Shown: positions 1 through 8,671 of the stretch, piece after piece
Numbering within the stretch: the first letter of the stretch is position 1
How the letters are laid out: the number at the start of each line of letters is the position of its first letter
Source: DASVDE01 sp963740065
GTDB taxonomy: Bacteria; Actinomycetota; Thermoleophilia; Solirubrobacterales; 70-9
NCBI GenBank assembly: GCA_963740065.1
Contig: CAVUCS010000004.1
Location: forward strand, 310,001 to 374,000
Direction of reading: 5' to 3'
Length of the DNA stretch: 64,000 nucleotides
Program-made: the position numbers and the translations under genes
The notes under the pieces: model-generated
What the model was told of the DNA's origin: nothing
What the model saw: the letters and a program-made list of their open reading frames with translations, nothing else
Databases searched by the model: none

Positions 1-1482
1 CGTTGGTGGCGCAGCGGGCGGCGGACCGGGGGCGGGCGGCTCGGGCGGTGGCGGAGGACCGGGCGCCGGGATAGGCGTGGGCGGCTCAGATTGAGGAACC
101 ACCGGCGGGGGACCGGGCGGAGGTGACGGTGGCGGCTCTGAGGGCGGTGGAGGCAATGGCGGTTGCGCCGTTGGCGGAGGTGGAACTGAGGGCTGCGGCG
201 GTGGAGCCGGCGCAGGCGCCGGGGGCTGCGGTTGGGCAGCGAGAGGAGCAACGCCCCCCTGGACAGACTGCAGCACCGATTGCTCTGCCTCGGCGGCGCG
301 ACGCTCCGCTTCGCGAGCTCGCTCTTCTGCCTGGGCGACGCTCTCTTGAATCTCCTGCAGACGCTGTCCGCGCTCGGATTCTTGGGACTTCATCTGCGCA
401 ATGCGCTCCGCTTCAGCGGCGCGGCGCTCAGCCGCCTTGATTCGCTCTTCAACCTGGCGCAAGCGATCCTGAGCATCTGCCATCGCCCGTTCCTGCGCCT
501 CGCGCTCCTGCTGGAGCCGGTGTTCGGCTGTATGGATGTCGGGACTCTCGGGCGGTGCAGGCTGGCCTGGAAATGACGCCGGGGGGACGGCTTGCATGCT
601 CTGAGTGATCTGGCCGCCCTGGGCCTGAGCGACGCGTTGTTCCGCCTGCTGCTGAAGCTGCTCCGCCTCCTGGATGCGACGATCTGCCTCGGCGCGAATC
701 CGCTCCTCCTCGCGCTGAATCTCATCGACTTTCGCGCGGACCCTCTGCTCAGCGGCGGCAGGATCAAACTGACCCGGAGGAGGCGCTGCTGCCGCAGCCG
801 GAGGCGGCGGTGCGACAGGTGGAGGTAGCGGCGCGGCGACCGGCGGAATCGCTTCCACCGGCGGCGGAACCTGGCCCGCCTGTGCGACCTGGCCCGCCTG
901 CGCCGCGGCCGCCAAGTGCTGCTCGGCGCTGGCCGCATCCTTCCGCGCCCGCCTTGACATCCGCTTGCCACCGGACGGCTTATGGCGGCGCTCAGCTCGC
1001 TGCCTCGCCTTTTCGTCCCTGCGAAGTTTCGCTTCCGCCTGGCGTTTCTGACGCTGTGCCAGGCGCGCGGCCTTTTGCTGCTCGCGGGCCTGCTTGCGCT
1101 TCCCCTTTGCGTCGAGCGCAACGCCGCCGGCCCCCGCCACGGCGGGGGCGCCGGGAGGCGGCTGGGAAGCAGGGGGCGCCGGCGGCACGGGGGCAGCCTG
1201 GGCGACCGGCGGAGCAGCGGGCGGCGGGGCTGCAGCGGGTGCGACAGGTGGGGCAGCGGCAGCCTGGGTCGCGTTCTTGCTCTCCTTTTCCTTGGCCCGT
1301 CGCTGCGTCACGCTGACCACGAGGAGGAGCAGAAGGATTGCGGCCAGCAAGCCGCCGACGAAGTACTTGATGTTGTCGCTGACGAACTCGCCGGGTCCAC
1401 TGGCTTGGGCTTGGGCTGGGACGACCAGCGCCAGCGTAAGCAGTGCCGCGACGGACGAAATCCTGGCGAAGCGGGAATCCAT
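1..1482 (-). CDS. Proline-rich, coiled-coil membrane-anchored protein (C-terminus beyond window)
   Basis: The reading frame is open from an ATG at 1482 to the window edge: 494 codons with no stop. Residues 1-26 look like a signal peptide ending AQAQA, followed by a hydrophobic segment at about 37-55 and a basic stop-transfer stretch (TQRRAKEKE). Next come Pro/Ala-rich linkers, two long charged heptad-like stretches rich in E, R, A and Q (about 205-260 and 290-375), and a Pro-rich tail. The layout resembles TolA-like or envelope-spanning scaffold proteins, but I recognise no domain. It starts 11 bases after smpB and is probably the last gene of the ftsE-smpB operon. Overlapping frames on both strands are artefacts of GC-rich, repetitive codons. 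Confidence 0.75.
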   Translation of the reverse strand, partial: MDSRFARISSVAALLTLALVVPAQAQASGPGEFVSDNIKYFVGGLLAAILLLLLVVSVTQRRAKEKESKNATQAAAAPPVAPAAAPPPAAPPVAQAAPVPPAPPASQPPPGAPAVAGAGGVALDAKGKRKQAREQQKAARLAQRQKRQAEAKLRRDEKARQRAERRHKPSGGKRMSRRARKDAASAEQHLAAAAQAGQVAQAGQVPPPVEAIPPVAAPLPPPVAPPPPAAAAAPPPGQFDPAAAEQRVRAKVDEIQREEERIRAEADRRIQEAEQLQQQAEQRVAQAQGGQITQSMQAVPPASFPGQPAPPESPDIHTAEHRLQQEREAQERAMADAQDRLRQVEERIKAAERRAAEAERIAQMKSQESERGQRLQEIQESVAQAEERAREAERRAAEAEQSVLQSVQGGVAPLAAQPQPPAPAPAPPPQPSVPPPPTAQPPLPPPPSEPPPSPPPGPPPVVPQSEPPTPIPAPGPPPPPEPPAPGPPPAAPPT

Positions 1483-1493
1483 CTGACTCGAAG

Positions 1494-1979
1494 CTACCTC
1501 ATCCTGCCCTTGAACTCACGCTCGACCTCCCGGCGCACGTCGCGATCGGCAATTTCGCGGCGTCGGTCGCGCCCCTCCTTACCGCGAGCCAGAGCCAATT
1601 CGACCTTGGCCCGCGAGCCCTTGAAATAGATCCGAAAGGGAATAAGGGTCAGTCCTTTCTGGGCCGTCTTTCCCACCAGCCGTTCGATCTCGGCTCGGTG
1701 CAACAGCAGCTTGCGCGGCCGCTCGGGCTCGTGATTCTCGCGGCTGGCGGGCGCGTAGGGCGGAATGTGAAGCTTGCGCAGCCAAACTTCGCCATCCTCA
1801 ACCACCGCGTAGGAGTCGGACATCTGCGCCTTGCCGGAGCGCAGGGACTTCACCTCCGAGCCAGTCAGCACGATTCCGGCTTCCATTCTCTCCACCGCTT
1901 CGAATCTGTGACGGGCGCGACGGTTGGTGGCGACGTCGCCCGAGGCGGGCAGGCGCTGCTTCTTCCCCTTCTTAGCCAT
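1494..1979 (-). CDS. smpB: SsrA-binding protein SmpB
   Basis: This 161-residue protein is the tmRNA partner in trans-translation; it delivers SsrA RNA to stalled ribosomes. Family signatures are visible: RHRFEAVERMEAGIVLTGSE near the start, VKSLRSG, and a basic C-terminal tail (GKEGRDRRREIADRD) that inserts into the mRNA channel. The length is typical. The start is set at the ATG whose MAKKGKK opening matches the family; it overlaps the rnr stop by 8 bases, so translation is probably coupled. An upstream in-frame start would add 20 unrelated residues. No tmRNA gene is visible in the window. Confidence 0.97.
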   Translation of the reverse strand: MAKKGKKQRLPASGDVATNRRARHRFEAVERMEAGIVLTGSEVKSLRSGKAQMSDSYAVVEDGEVWLRKLHIPPYAPASRENHEPERPRKLLLHRAEIERLVGKTAQKGLTLIPFRIYFKGSRAKVELALARGKEGRDRRREIADRDVRREVEREFKGRMR

Positions 1980-3507
1980 CGACCGGCTCCAAGTCCACGC
2001 GGCCGTTGTTCGCATCGACCTTCCCGACTTGAACCGCAATCGGATCGCCGAGGCGCACCGCGCGCCCGCTGCGGCGGCCGATCAGTGCCGTCTCGGTCTC
2101 GTTCAGCCCGAAGTATTCGCCGGGCATGAGGCGAGCGGGGACAAAGCCCTCGTAAACGTCGCCCAGTTCGCCTCCGAAGGAGGCGAATGCCCCGGCCCGG
2201 ATCACACCGGAGACCTCGCCTCTGAACTTGGCGTCGGGACCACGCTCGCGCAACTCCCGCTCCAGCAGGTAGGCGGCGCAGATGTCGTCGGCGTCGCGCT
2301 CGATCTTGGCCGACTCGCGCTCCTGCGCCGAGCTGTCCGCGGCGACTTCGCGAGCGTCGGAGAGACGCGGGGCATCCTCCCCCTCCCCCAGCGCCGCCAG
2401 TAACGCGCGGTGGACGACGAGGTCGGGGTAGCGCCGGATCGGCGAGGTGAAATGGCAGTAAGCCGGGCTGCCGAGCCCGGCATGGCCGCTGTTTCTCTCG
2501 CTGTATGCAGCCTGTTTGAGGGAGCGAAGCACGAGCGATGTATACGCCTCACGGCCGTGACCGCGCCGCGCGGCCTCGCGGCTGGCCGTCCGGCTGGCCT
2601 CAGCGGCGATTTCCCCCGCCTGTTGCGGGGAGATGCGCTCCCGCAAGGGCGGAGTCGGGACGCCGAGGGCGTGGAGCTGCGCGATCAAGTTCTCAATGCG
2701 CGGCGGATCGGGCTGAGCGTGGACTCGGTAGATCGCCGGCACACGCGCTCGCTCCAAAAGCTGAGCCACCTGCTCATTGGCGAGGATCATCAGCCGCTCG
2801 ATCAAACGATGAGACTCGGTCTGGGGCACGCCCCGCGCGCCGGTCACGTTTCCCTTCGCGTCGAAGCGAAAGTCCGGCTCGAAGGACTCGACATCGAGAC
2901 TCGTCGTCCCGCGGTGCTCACCCAGCGCCGCGGCTGCCTCTCGAGCGACCGCCAGCGGCTCGGCAACGCTTTCGGGCGCGCGCGCCCTGCCGGCGAAGAT
3001 CGCGTCCAACTCGTCGTAGTCGAGACGCAGATCGGAGCGGATGCGACTGCGGTAGAAGCGCGCTCGACCGGGCCTTCCATCCGCCCCCAACTCGATCTCA
3101 GCAGTAACTGCGAGCCGCTCCACCCCCGGCGCCAGGCTGCACGCTTCGGTGCTCAGCGCGTGCGGCAACATCGGCTCGACCGCCCCCGGGACATAGGTGC
3201 TGTTGGCGCGGCGACGGGCCTCCAAATCGAGCGGGGAGCCGGGCGGCACGTGAGCGGCGACATCGGCAATGTGGATCCAAAGGCGGACACCATCGCCTTC
3301 GCGCTGAGCGGAAACCGCGTCGTCGAAGTCGCGGGCGGTGGCGGGGTCGACGGTGAAGGTGTCCAGGGCAGTGATGTCGCGACGGGCGGACGAACGGGCT
3401 TCGGCCGAATCCGCCGCCTTGCGCGCTTCCAATTCCAACGCTGCCGGGAAGCCTCGCCGTCCCAAGCGCTCCGCCAGCAGTCTCTCGACCGCCTCCCGCG
3501 CCCTCAA
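1972..3507 (-). CDS. rnr: RNase R / RNase II family exoribonuclease, short form
   Basis: A 3'-5' exoribonuclease with an RNB catalytic domain. The metal-binding motif DPATARDFDDA is at about residues 54-64, and a C-terminal S1 RNA-binding domain starts near 425 (FRGEVSGVIRAGAFASF). At 511 residues it is much shorter than usual RNase R (about 700-800): the N-terminal cold-shock domains are absent and the RNB domain begins within about 50 residues. The start is TTG at 3507, overlapping the TGA stop of the upstream S41 protease (TTGA), so there is no room for a longer N-terminus. Adjacency to smpB fits the known RNase R-tmRNA partnership in degrading mRNA on stalled ribosomes. Confidence 0.9.
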   Translation of the reverse strand: MRAREAVERLLAERLGRRGFPAALELEARKAADSAEARSSARRDITALDTFTVDPATARDFDDAVSAQREGDGVRLWIHIADVAAHVPPGSPLDLEARRRANSTYVPGAVEPMLPHALSTEACSLAPGVERLAVTAEIELGADGRPGRARFYRSRIRSDLRLDYDELDAIFAGRARAPESVAEPLAVAREAAAALGEHRGTTSLDVESFEPDFRFDAKGNVTGARGVPQTESHRLIERLMILANEQVAQLLERARVPAIYRVHAQPDPPRIENLIAQLHALGVPTPPLRERISPQQAGEIAAEASRTASREAARRGHGREAYTSLVLRSLKQAAYSERNSGHAGLGSPAYCHFTSPIRRYPDLVVHRALLAALGEGEDAPRLSDAREVAADSSAQERESAKIERDADDICAAYLLERELRERGPDAKFRGEVSGVIRAGAFASFGGELGDVYEGFVPARLMPGEYFGLNETETALIGRRSGRAVRLGDPIAVQVGKVDANNGRVDLEPVDG

Positions 3508-4673
3508 AGGACGCCAAAGGCGCGGTCCAGGGCTTCGTCGCGCTTGGTCTCGGGGACGTCCCGCACCTTCACGTCGGGATGAATTCCCTTCCCCGCCAGA
3601 TTGACCCCTTTCGGGGTGAAGTACTCGCCGATCGTCAGCTTCAAAGCGCCGCCATTGGAGAGAGCGATCTCTTGCTGAAAGACACCCTTGCCGAAGGATC
3701 GCGTCCCCACCACCTTCGCGCCGGCGTCGTCGGCCAGCGCCGCCGTGAGAATCTCCGCCGCGGAAGCGGTGTTGCGATCGATCAAGACGACCAGCGGACG
3801 GGCGGGCAGATTGTCGCCGGCGGTCTTGTAGACGGAGTGACCCTGGGTCCGCGAATTTGTCGAAACGACTACTTCATCCTTGGGTAGAAAAACGCTCGCT
3901 CCCAATACAGCCTCCTGCAAAAGGCCGCCTCCGTTGGCGCGCAGGTCCAGCACGATCCCTTCCGCGCCCTGGCGCTCGACCTTCTCCACGGCGTCGCGCA
4001 GAAGCCCGTGCGACCCCTCGCTGAAGGTAGCGAGGCGCACATAGCCGAGCTTGCGACCGCCCACCTCCTTGACTCTGCTGGTCACGATCGGCAGCGCCAC
4101 CTCGGCGCGGGTGAGGCGGACCTGGCGCACTCTTCCGGTGGACTTGTCGAGCACGCCCACGGTCACCTCCGTGCCTTCCGGACCCTTGATCTTCGCCGTC
4201 GCGACCTCGCTTGGCTCACCGGCAATCGACTTGCCGTTGACCGAGACGATCGTGTCGCCGACCGTTATCCCCGCCCGCGCGGCCGGCGCATTCGGGAAGA
4301 CACGACCGACGAGCAAACCCCGCTCCGCTCTTCCTACGCTTAGCCCAATTCCCGAGAAGCGCCCGCTGATTGCTTCGTTGAAGCGATCCAGGCCCTCCGA
4401 CGAGAAGTATTCGGAGAAACGGTCGTGGTATTGGCGGCGCAAGCCACGGACCATGCCCTGAAGAGAGGCGTCGGTCAGCTCCCCGCCGTCAACCCGGCGG
4501 AAGTAGTTGTCCTCAATCAAGCCGGCAGCCTCGGCCGTCAATCCAGCCCGATCGTCAACGAAGGGGGTGCGCAGGAAGACCGGCAACTTGCCCGGGTGCC
4601 CGCCCAGCCAGAGCCCGACGCAGAGCATCGCGAGGAGGCCGACGCCGAAGGCGATGGCGCCACGCGCCCTCAC
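3504..4673 (-). CDS. S41 family C-terminal processing peptidase (CtpA-like), PDZ domain
   Basis: A membrane-anchored, periplasm-facing serine protease of the tail-specific/CtpA family. An N-terminal hydrophobic segment (AIAFGVGLLAMLCVGLWLGG) anchors it. A PDZ domain lies around residues 95-180 (IGLSVG, VNGKSIAG). The catalytic serine is in DRNTASAAE and the lysine in FGKGVFQQE, giving a Ser-Lys dyad. The GTG at 4673 is preferred because it lies 8 bases after the ftsX stop. An in-frame ATG at 4733 would add 20 residues and overlap ftsX by 53 bases. The ftsE-ftsX-S41 order suggests it works on envelope or peptidoglycan proteins at division sites. Confidence 0.9.
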   Translation of the reverse strand: MRARGAIAFGVGLLAMLCVGLWLGGHPGKLPVFLRTPFVDDRAGLTAEAAGLIEDNYFRRVDGGELTDASLQGMVRGLRRQYHDRFSEYFSSEGLDRFNEAISGRFSGIGLSVGRAERGLLVGRVFPNAPAARAGITVGDTIVSVNGKSIAGEPSEVATAKIKGPEGTEVTVGVLDKSTGRVRQVRLTRAEVALPIVTSRVKEVGGRKLGYVRLATFSEGSHGLLRDAVEKVERQGAEGIVLDLRANGGGLLQEAVLGASVFLPKDEVVVSTNSRTQGHSVYKTAGDNLPARPLVVLIDRNTASAAEILTAALADDAGAKVVGTRSFGKGVFQQEIALSNGGALKLTIGEYFTPKGVNLAGKGIHPDVKVRDVPETKRDEALDRAFGVL

Positions 4674-4680
4674 GCGGGCC

Positions 4681-5589
4681 TCAGACCTTGAGGAAGCGGC
4701 GCAGGGTAACGCCGGAGCCGACCGCGGAAACAAGCACCGCGGCGCCGAAGAGGACCGCGACCATCGCCGGGAACGACAGCGTGCTGTTGTTCTGCGCCGC
4801 GAGGAAGGAGAAGGTGTCGCTCAACGGGTCGACGATGGTGATCTTGCCCAGCCACAGGATCAGTATGGCCACAAGAGCGCCCGCGAAGCCAACCACCATC
4901 CCCTCGATCATGAACGGCCAACGGATGAACCAGCGGGTGGCGCCAACGAGTCGCATCACCTCAACCTCACGGCGCCGGGTGTAGATCGACAGGCGGATCG
5001 TGTTGCCGACCAGCATCAGCGAGGCGACGATCAGCAGCGCCGTGATCACGGTAAGCACAATCTTCAACGCGCTGGTCACCTGCTCGATCTGCGCCGACTC
5101 CTCCTGGCGGTCAAAGATCCCGGAAATGATTGGAGAAATCGGCTTTGGCTTGCCGTTCGCTCCTGGTGGGATCACCGCGGCGCGGACGGAATCGAGGTTG
5201 GCGGCGTCGTCGGCCTTGACCGCGAAGTTCGCCGGCAACGGATTCGAGTTGAGCTGTTGGAGGATGGTTTTGTCCTTGAGGTCCTTCTCCAACTCGGCGA
5301 GGGCCTCGGCCTTGGTAATCAGATTGACCGACTCGACGTGTGGAATCCCTTGGAGTTGCCGCTCAGTCGCGACAATTTCAGCCCGGGTCGCATCGTCGTA
5401 GATCGGGTAGCGAATCTCCAGCTGGCTGCGCACCTGCTCGCTTTTCGCCTGCGTGGTCTGGAAGATCGGGATTAGCACCCCGAGCAAGACGACGGTGACG
5501 ACTGTGGTCACGATTGCCGCCATGCTCGGCGCCGCGTTGCGGCGCAACGCGCGCAGTGCTTCCTGGATGAAGAAGATCAGCTTAGACAT
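4681..5589 (-). CDS. ftsX: Cell division protein FtsX (ABC transporter permease)
   Basis: A 302-residue integral membrane partner of FtsE, which in other bacteria activates peptidoglycan hydrolases at division. Four membrane segments are visible at about 22-45, 180-205, 228-252 and 273-295. A large extracytoplasmic domain (about 46-175) sits between TM1 and TM2. The cytoplasmic loop RRREVEVMRLVGATRWFIRW is the classical FtsX coupling region. It starts 3 bases after the ftsE stop. Confidence 0.96.
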   Translation of the reverse strand: MSKLIFFIQEALRALRRNAAPSMAAIVTTVVTVVLLGVLIPIFQTTQAKSEQVRSQLEIRYPIYDDATRAEIVATERQLQGIPHVESVNLITKAEALAELEKDLKDKTILQQLNSNPLPANFAVKADDAANLDSVRAAVIPPGANGKPKPISPIISGIFDRQEESAQIEQVTSALKIVLTVITALLIVASLMLVGNTIRLSIYTRRREVEVMRLVGATRWFIRWPFMIEGMVVGFAGALVAILILWLGKITIVDPLSDTFSFLAAQNNSTLSFPAMVAVLFGAAVLVSAVGSGVTLRRFLKV

Positions 5590-5592
5590 CGA

Positions 5593-6444
5593 TCAGAAAA
5601 GGGGTTGGGAGTCGTGGGAGTCGTGGCCGTTGGTCTGTCCCTCGGGGGCGACGCCCATCTCGGCTCGCATGCGGACGCCGAACTCGGTCGTCGACTCCTC
5701 GGTGTAGCCACCGCTGACCTCGTCGCGGACTACGCGGCCCTCATATAGCTCGATCACGCGGCGGCGCATGTTGTCGACCATCTCGCGGTCATGGGTGACG
5801 ACGACGACGGTCGTGCCGGTCTTGTTGATCCGGTAGAGGAGCTGCATGACGCCGATCGAGGTGACCGGATCGAGGTTTCCGCTCGGCTCGTCGGCGAGCA
5901 GGAGGGGTGGATGGTTTACGAAGGCGCGAGCGATCGAGACGCGCTGCTGCTCGCCGCCGGAGAGCTGGTCGGGATAGTTGTGAAGTTTGGTCGAGAGGCC
6001 GACCAGGCGCAGCGTCTCGGGCACCTGCCTGCGGATCGCGGAGCGGCCGGCGCCGATCACCTGCAGTGCGTAGGCGACATTGTCGTAGACGGTGCGGTCG
6101 GGGAGCAACTTGAAGTCTTGGAAGACGGTGCCGATGTTGCGCCGCAGCTGCGGAATTCTCTTCTCCGACATGGCGCCTATGTCGCGCCCAGCGATGTTCA
6201 CGCTTCCCTCGGTGGCGGACAGCTCCCGAATCAGCATCTTGATCAGGGTCGACTTGCCGCAGCCGGTCGGGCCGACTAGGAAGGCAAACTCACCGCGGTT
6301 GATCGCCAGCGAGACCCGGTCGAGCGCCATGTGCCCCCCGGGGTAGACCTTGGTCACATCGCGCAGCTCGATGATCGGGCGCCCGCCCTTGCGTGGCCGC
6401 CGCGGCTCCTCGCCGCTTTGCTTTCGCTTCTTCGCTTTGGCCAT
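5593..6444 (-). CDS. ftsE: Cell division ATP-binding protein FtsE
   Basis: The ABC ATPase subunit of the FtsEX complex, 283 residues. Walker A is GPTGCGKST, the signature is LSGGEQQR, Walker B is LLLADEPSGNLDP, and the H-loop is VVVVTHD. Compared with usual FtsE (about 220-230 residues) it has a basic N-terminal extension (MAKAKKRKQSGEEPRRPRKG) and a His/Asp-rich C-terminal tail. The ATG at 6444 is preceded by an AAGGGAG ribosome binding site. It is the first gene of the minus-strand operon that continues through ftsX, the S41 protease, rnr and smpB. Confidence 0.96.
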   Translation of the reverse strand: MAKAKKRKQSGEEPRRPRKGGRPIIELRDVTKVYPGGHMALDRVSLAINRGEFAFLVGPTGCGKSTLIKMLIRELSATEGSVNIAGRDIGAMSEKRIPQLRRNIGTVFQDFKLLPDRTVYDNVAYALQVIGAGRSAIRRQVPETLRLVGLSTKLHNYPDQLSGGEQQRVSIARAFVNHPPLLLADEPSGNLDPVTSIGVMQLLYRINKTGTTVVVVTHDREMVDNMRRRVIELYEGRVVRDEVSGGYTEESTTEFGVRMRAEMGVAPEGQTNGHDSHDSQPLF

Positions 6445-6615
6445 GCCGAGCTCCCTTCTGCGAATACAGGGTGACTCCTGCGCGGCTCGGACCGCGCAAC
6501 TCCCTGCCCACCTCAATAAGTTGGCGAAACCTTAGCGAATTATGAACGAACCTTCACAATCTGAGGGTGAAACGCGAAAACGTGGAAATAGGGCGCGTAT
6601 GCGTTGCACCTTGGA

Positions 6616-6822
6616 CTAGGGGAAGACCGTCTCCCCCGTCTCCGAGTCGACGATCGAAATCGCGACGGCCGGACATGCTTCGGCGGCCTCAAGGAGCAAC
6701 TCGTCGGGCCCGACCCCGACAACGACCGCGACGTCGTCGAGTCGGAACACCTGGGGAGCGATCTCGACGCAATCGCCATGGGCGCTGCACTCGTTCGGAT
6801 CAATAGTGGGGATGAAGGTCAT
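6616..6822 (-). CDS. [3Fe-4S]-type small ferredoxin
   Basis: A 68-residue soluble ferredoxin. The cluster ligands are Cys12, Cys18 and Cys50 (ECSAHGDC and later EACP). His15 sits where a fourth cysteine would be, the pattern of [3Fe-4S] ferredoxins that often serve cytochrome P450s. Its ATG overlaps the stop of the upstream FAD reductase (ATGA), so the two are translationally coupled and this is probably the reductase's electron acceptor. It ends the six-gene minus-strand redox operon that begins near 10.4 kb. Confidence 0.9.
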   Translation of the reverse strand: MTFIPTIDPNECSAHGDCVEIAPQVFRLDDVAVVVGVGPDELLLEAAEACPAVAISIVDSETGETVFP

Positions 6823-8015
6823 GCCACCACCTCTTCCTCTTCTTCTTTCTTGGCAGGCCAATGCACCCGCTCGATTTGCTTCCTCAGCGCCGGGATGGAA
6901 CGTGGGCGACCAATCGCCAGTCCGGCGACAGGGGAGCCGCTTCGCGTAAAGACCGCTTCGAAATCTCGCGCCGCGAGATCGCCGTCGATCACTACCCCAT
7001 CGGCGTGATGGGCGTGGCCGACGTACTGAATACGCAACCCGTGCTGGTCGCTCCAGAAGCTCGGCAGGGGCGGCGTGCCGGGGTACTCGCCGAGCATCGC
7101 CTTGGCGACGGCGGCGCCCTGCCAGGCGGCGGCATCCCAATGCTCAGTGCGGGCGTGGGCTCCGAAACGCGGGTCAAACGGGAGCGAAGCGTCACCGGCG
7201 GCGAAGACACCTGGGAGCGGTGTCCGTCCGGCGGTGTCCGTTCTCACTCCACCCCCACCGAGGCCGGAGCCATCAAGCCATTCGGTAGCAGGAACTGTGC
7301 CGACTCCGACGAGGACCAAGTCGCAGGCAATCCGCTCGCCGCCGACGAGCAGCAGCTCCTCCACTCTGTCGTTGCCGCGGGCGCCTTCGAGCATCGACCC
7401 GGTCAGCACCCTGATCCCCTCTTCGCGGTGAAGGTCGGCGAACCAACCGCCGACCTCGCTGCCCAAGATCGGCGCCAGCGGGGTCTCCAGCGCCTCGATC
7501 ATCGTCACCTCAACGCCAAGCCCGCTGGCGGTTGCCGCCACCTCCTGGCCGATGAAGCCGGCCCCGACGACCGCCAATCGAGCGCCCGGCGCAAGCTCTC
7601 CACGCAGACGCATCGCATCGTCGAGGGTGCGGAGCGCGTGGACGTTCTTGTAGCCGTCGAGAAAGGGAAGTCCGCGAGCGGCGCCGCCGGTCGCGATCAG
7701 CAATTTGTCGTAGGAGAGCACCGCGCCGGAGTCGAGCCTCACCGACGAGGCGCCGGCATCGAGCGTCACGGCGCGCGCACCGAGCAGCAACTCGATTTCC
7801 TTTTCCTCATACCACCAGGCCGGGCGGTAGGCGACGGCGTCCTCTTCCGCTTCGCCGGCAAGGAGCTCCTTGGAAAGCGGTGGGCGATCGTAGGGTGGGT
7901 GCTGCTCCGCGCCGGCGATTCGCACCGGCCCGTCGTAACCCCGACGGCGCAAGGTCTCGGCGCAGCGCTGGGCGGCGAGCCCGCCGCCCACGATCAGAAC
8001 TCCGTGGGCGTCCAT
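6819..8015 (-). CDS. NAD(P)H:ferredoxin/rubredoxin reductase-type FAD oxidoreductase
   Basis: A 398-residue pyridine-nucleotide-disulphide-fold flavoprotein. The FAD-binding motif GVLIVGGGLAAQRCAETLR is at the N-terminus and the NAD(P)H-binding motif ARLAVVGAGFIGQEVAATAS at about 145-165. The second FAD motif is TPLPGVFAAGDAS, and the C-terminal domain ends in a poly-Glu stretch. It most resembles ferredoxin reductases of dioxygenase/P450 systems. The ATG at 8015 follows GAGGAGG and overlaps the preceding TAA by one base. It likely passes NAD(P)H electrons to the downstream ferredoxin; an additional link to the neighbouring membrane haem protein is an inference. Confidence 0.9.
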   Translation of the reverse strand: MDAHGVLIVGGGLAAQRCAETLRRRGYDGPVRIAGAEQHPPYDRPPLSKELLAGEAEEDAVAYRPAWWYEEKEIELLLGARAVTLDAGASSVRLDSGAVLSYDKLLIATGGAARGLPFLDGYKNVHALRTLDDAMRLRGELAPGARLAVVGAGFIGQEVAATASGLGVEVTMIEALETPLAPILGSEVGGWFADLHREEGIRVLTGSMLEGARGNDRVEELLLVGGERIACDLVLVGVGTVPATEWLDGSGLGGGGVRTDTAGRTPLPGVFAAGDASLPFDPRFGAHARTEHWDAAAWQGAAVAKAMLGEYPGTPPLPSFWSDQHGLRIQYVGHAHHADGVVIDGDLAARDFEAVFTRSGSPVAGLAIGRPRSIPALRKQIERVHWPAKKEEEEEVVA

Positions 8016-8671
8016 TACGCCTCCTCTATCGCGGGGATGGGACGAACTTGCTGAGGACGAGGGTGGCGATCCAAGGTCGGCTGGGACACCGGAACACGTC
8101 CTCTTCGCCTTGCGGTCCGCCGCGCGGCGCCAAGTCGGTAGGCGAAGAGCCCGAGGATAGGAACACCCGTCCCTATGACCCACCAACGGAAGAGGGGCGC
8201 GGAAGCGTCGGTTCCGGACCCGAGAGCGTGCATGACGCCGAGCAGGTAAACGAGCACCGTCGCCCGATGCGCCTTTCGCCAGAGTCGCGGTCCAAACCGT
8301 CTGCGTGCGTAGAAGCTGAGCCCGAGCAGGATTGCCAGATAGCCGGCAATGACACCGAGGCCGGTCCACAGGGGCCGGTAGCCCATCGCGAACGGAATCG
8401 TCACACCGGAGATGCCCGGTCTAAGCCATGTGTCGCCAAGCAGAGTGATGCCGTGGACCGCGATCGCGACGATGCCGGCGACCGCGGTGTGCTCGTGGAT
8501 CGCCAACAGCTTGCGAGAGAGGCCGGGTCGGCGCATGACCTTGCCGGCCATCATCAGTCCGAGCCCGACCGAAATCGTCACCAGAACCAGCGCGACGAGG
8601 CCGGAGGCGCGACTGGCCAGCCACCAACCGTGAGTTTGGAGGGTGTCGGCAACTGCCCCGACGGCGTTCAT
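8015..8671 (-). CDS. Ferric-reductase-like transmembrane haem protein
   Basis: A 218-residue integral membrane protein with about six hydrophobic segments. Paired histidines in HEHTAVAGIVAIAVHG (about 79-94) and RKAHRATVLVYLLGVMHALG (about 132-151) are suited to bis-His b-haem ligation. This is the fold of ferric-reductase-like (FRD/MsrQ/YedZ-type) components that move electrons across the membrane. It sits between apbE (ATGA overlap) and the FAD reductase (TAATG overlap). In other bacteria this gene type pairs with ApbE-flavinylated FMN-binding proteins; a canonical FMN-binding partner is not seen here. Confidence 0.85.
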   Translation of the reverse strand: MNAVGAVADTLQTHGWWLASRASGLVALVLVTISVGLGLMMAGKVMRRPGLSRKLLAIHEHTAVAGIVAIAVHGITLLGDTWLRPGISGVTIPFAMGYRPLWTGLGVIAGYLAILLGLSFYARRRFGPRLWRKAHRATVLVYLLGVMHALGSGTDASAPLFRWWVIGTGVPILGLFAYRLGAARRTARRRGRVPVSQPTLDRHPRPQQVRPIPAIEEA

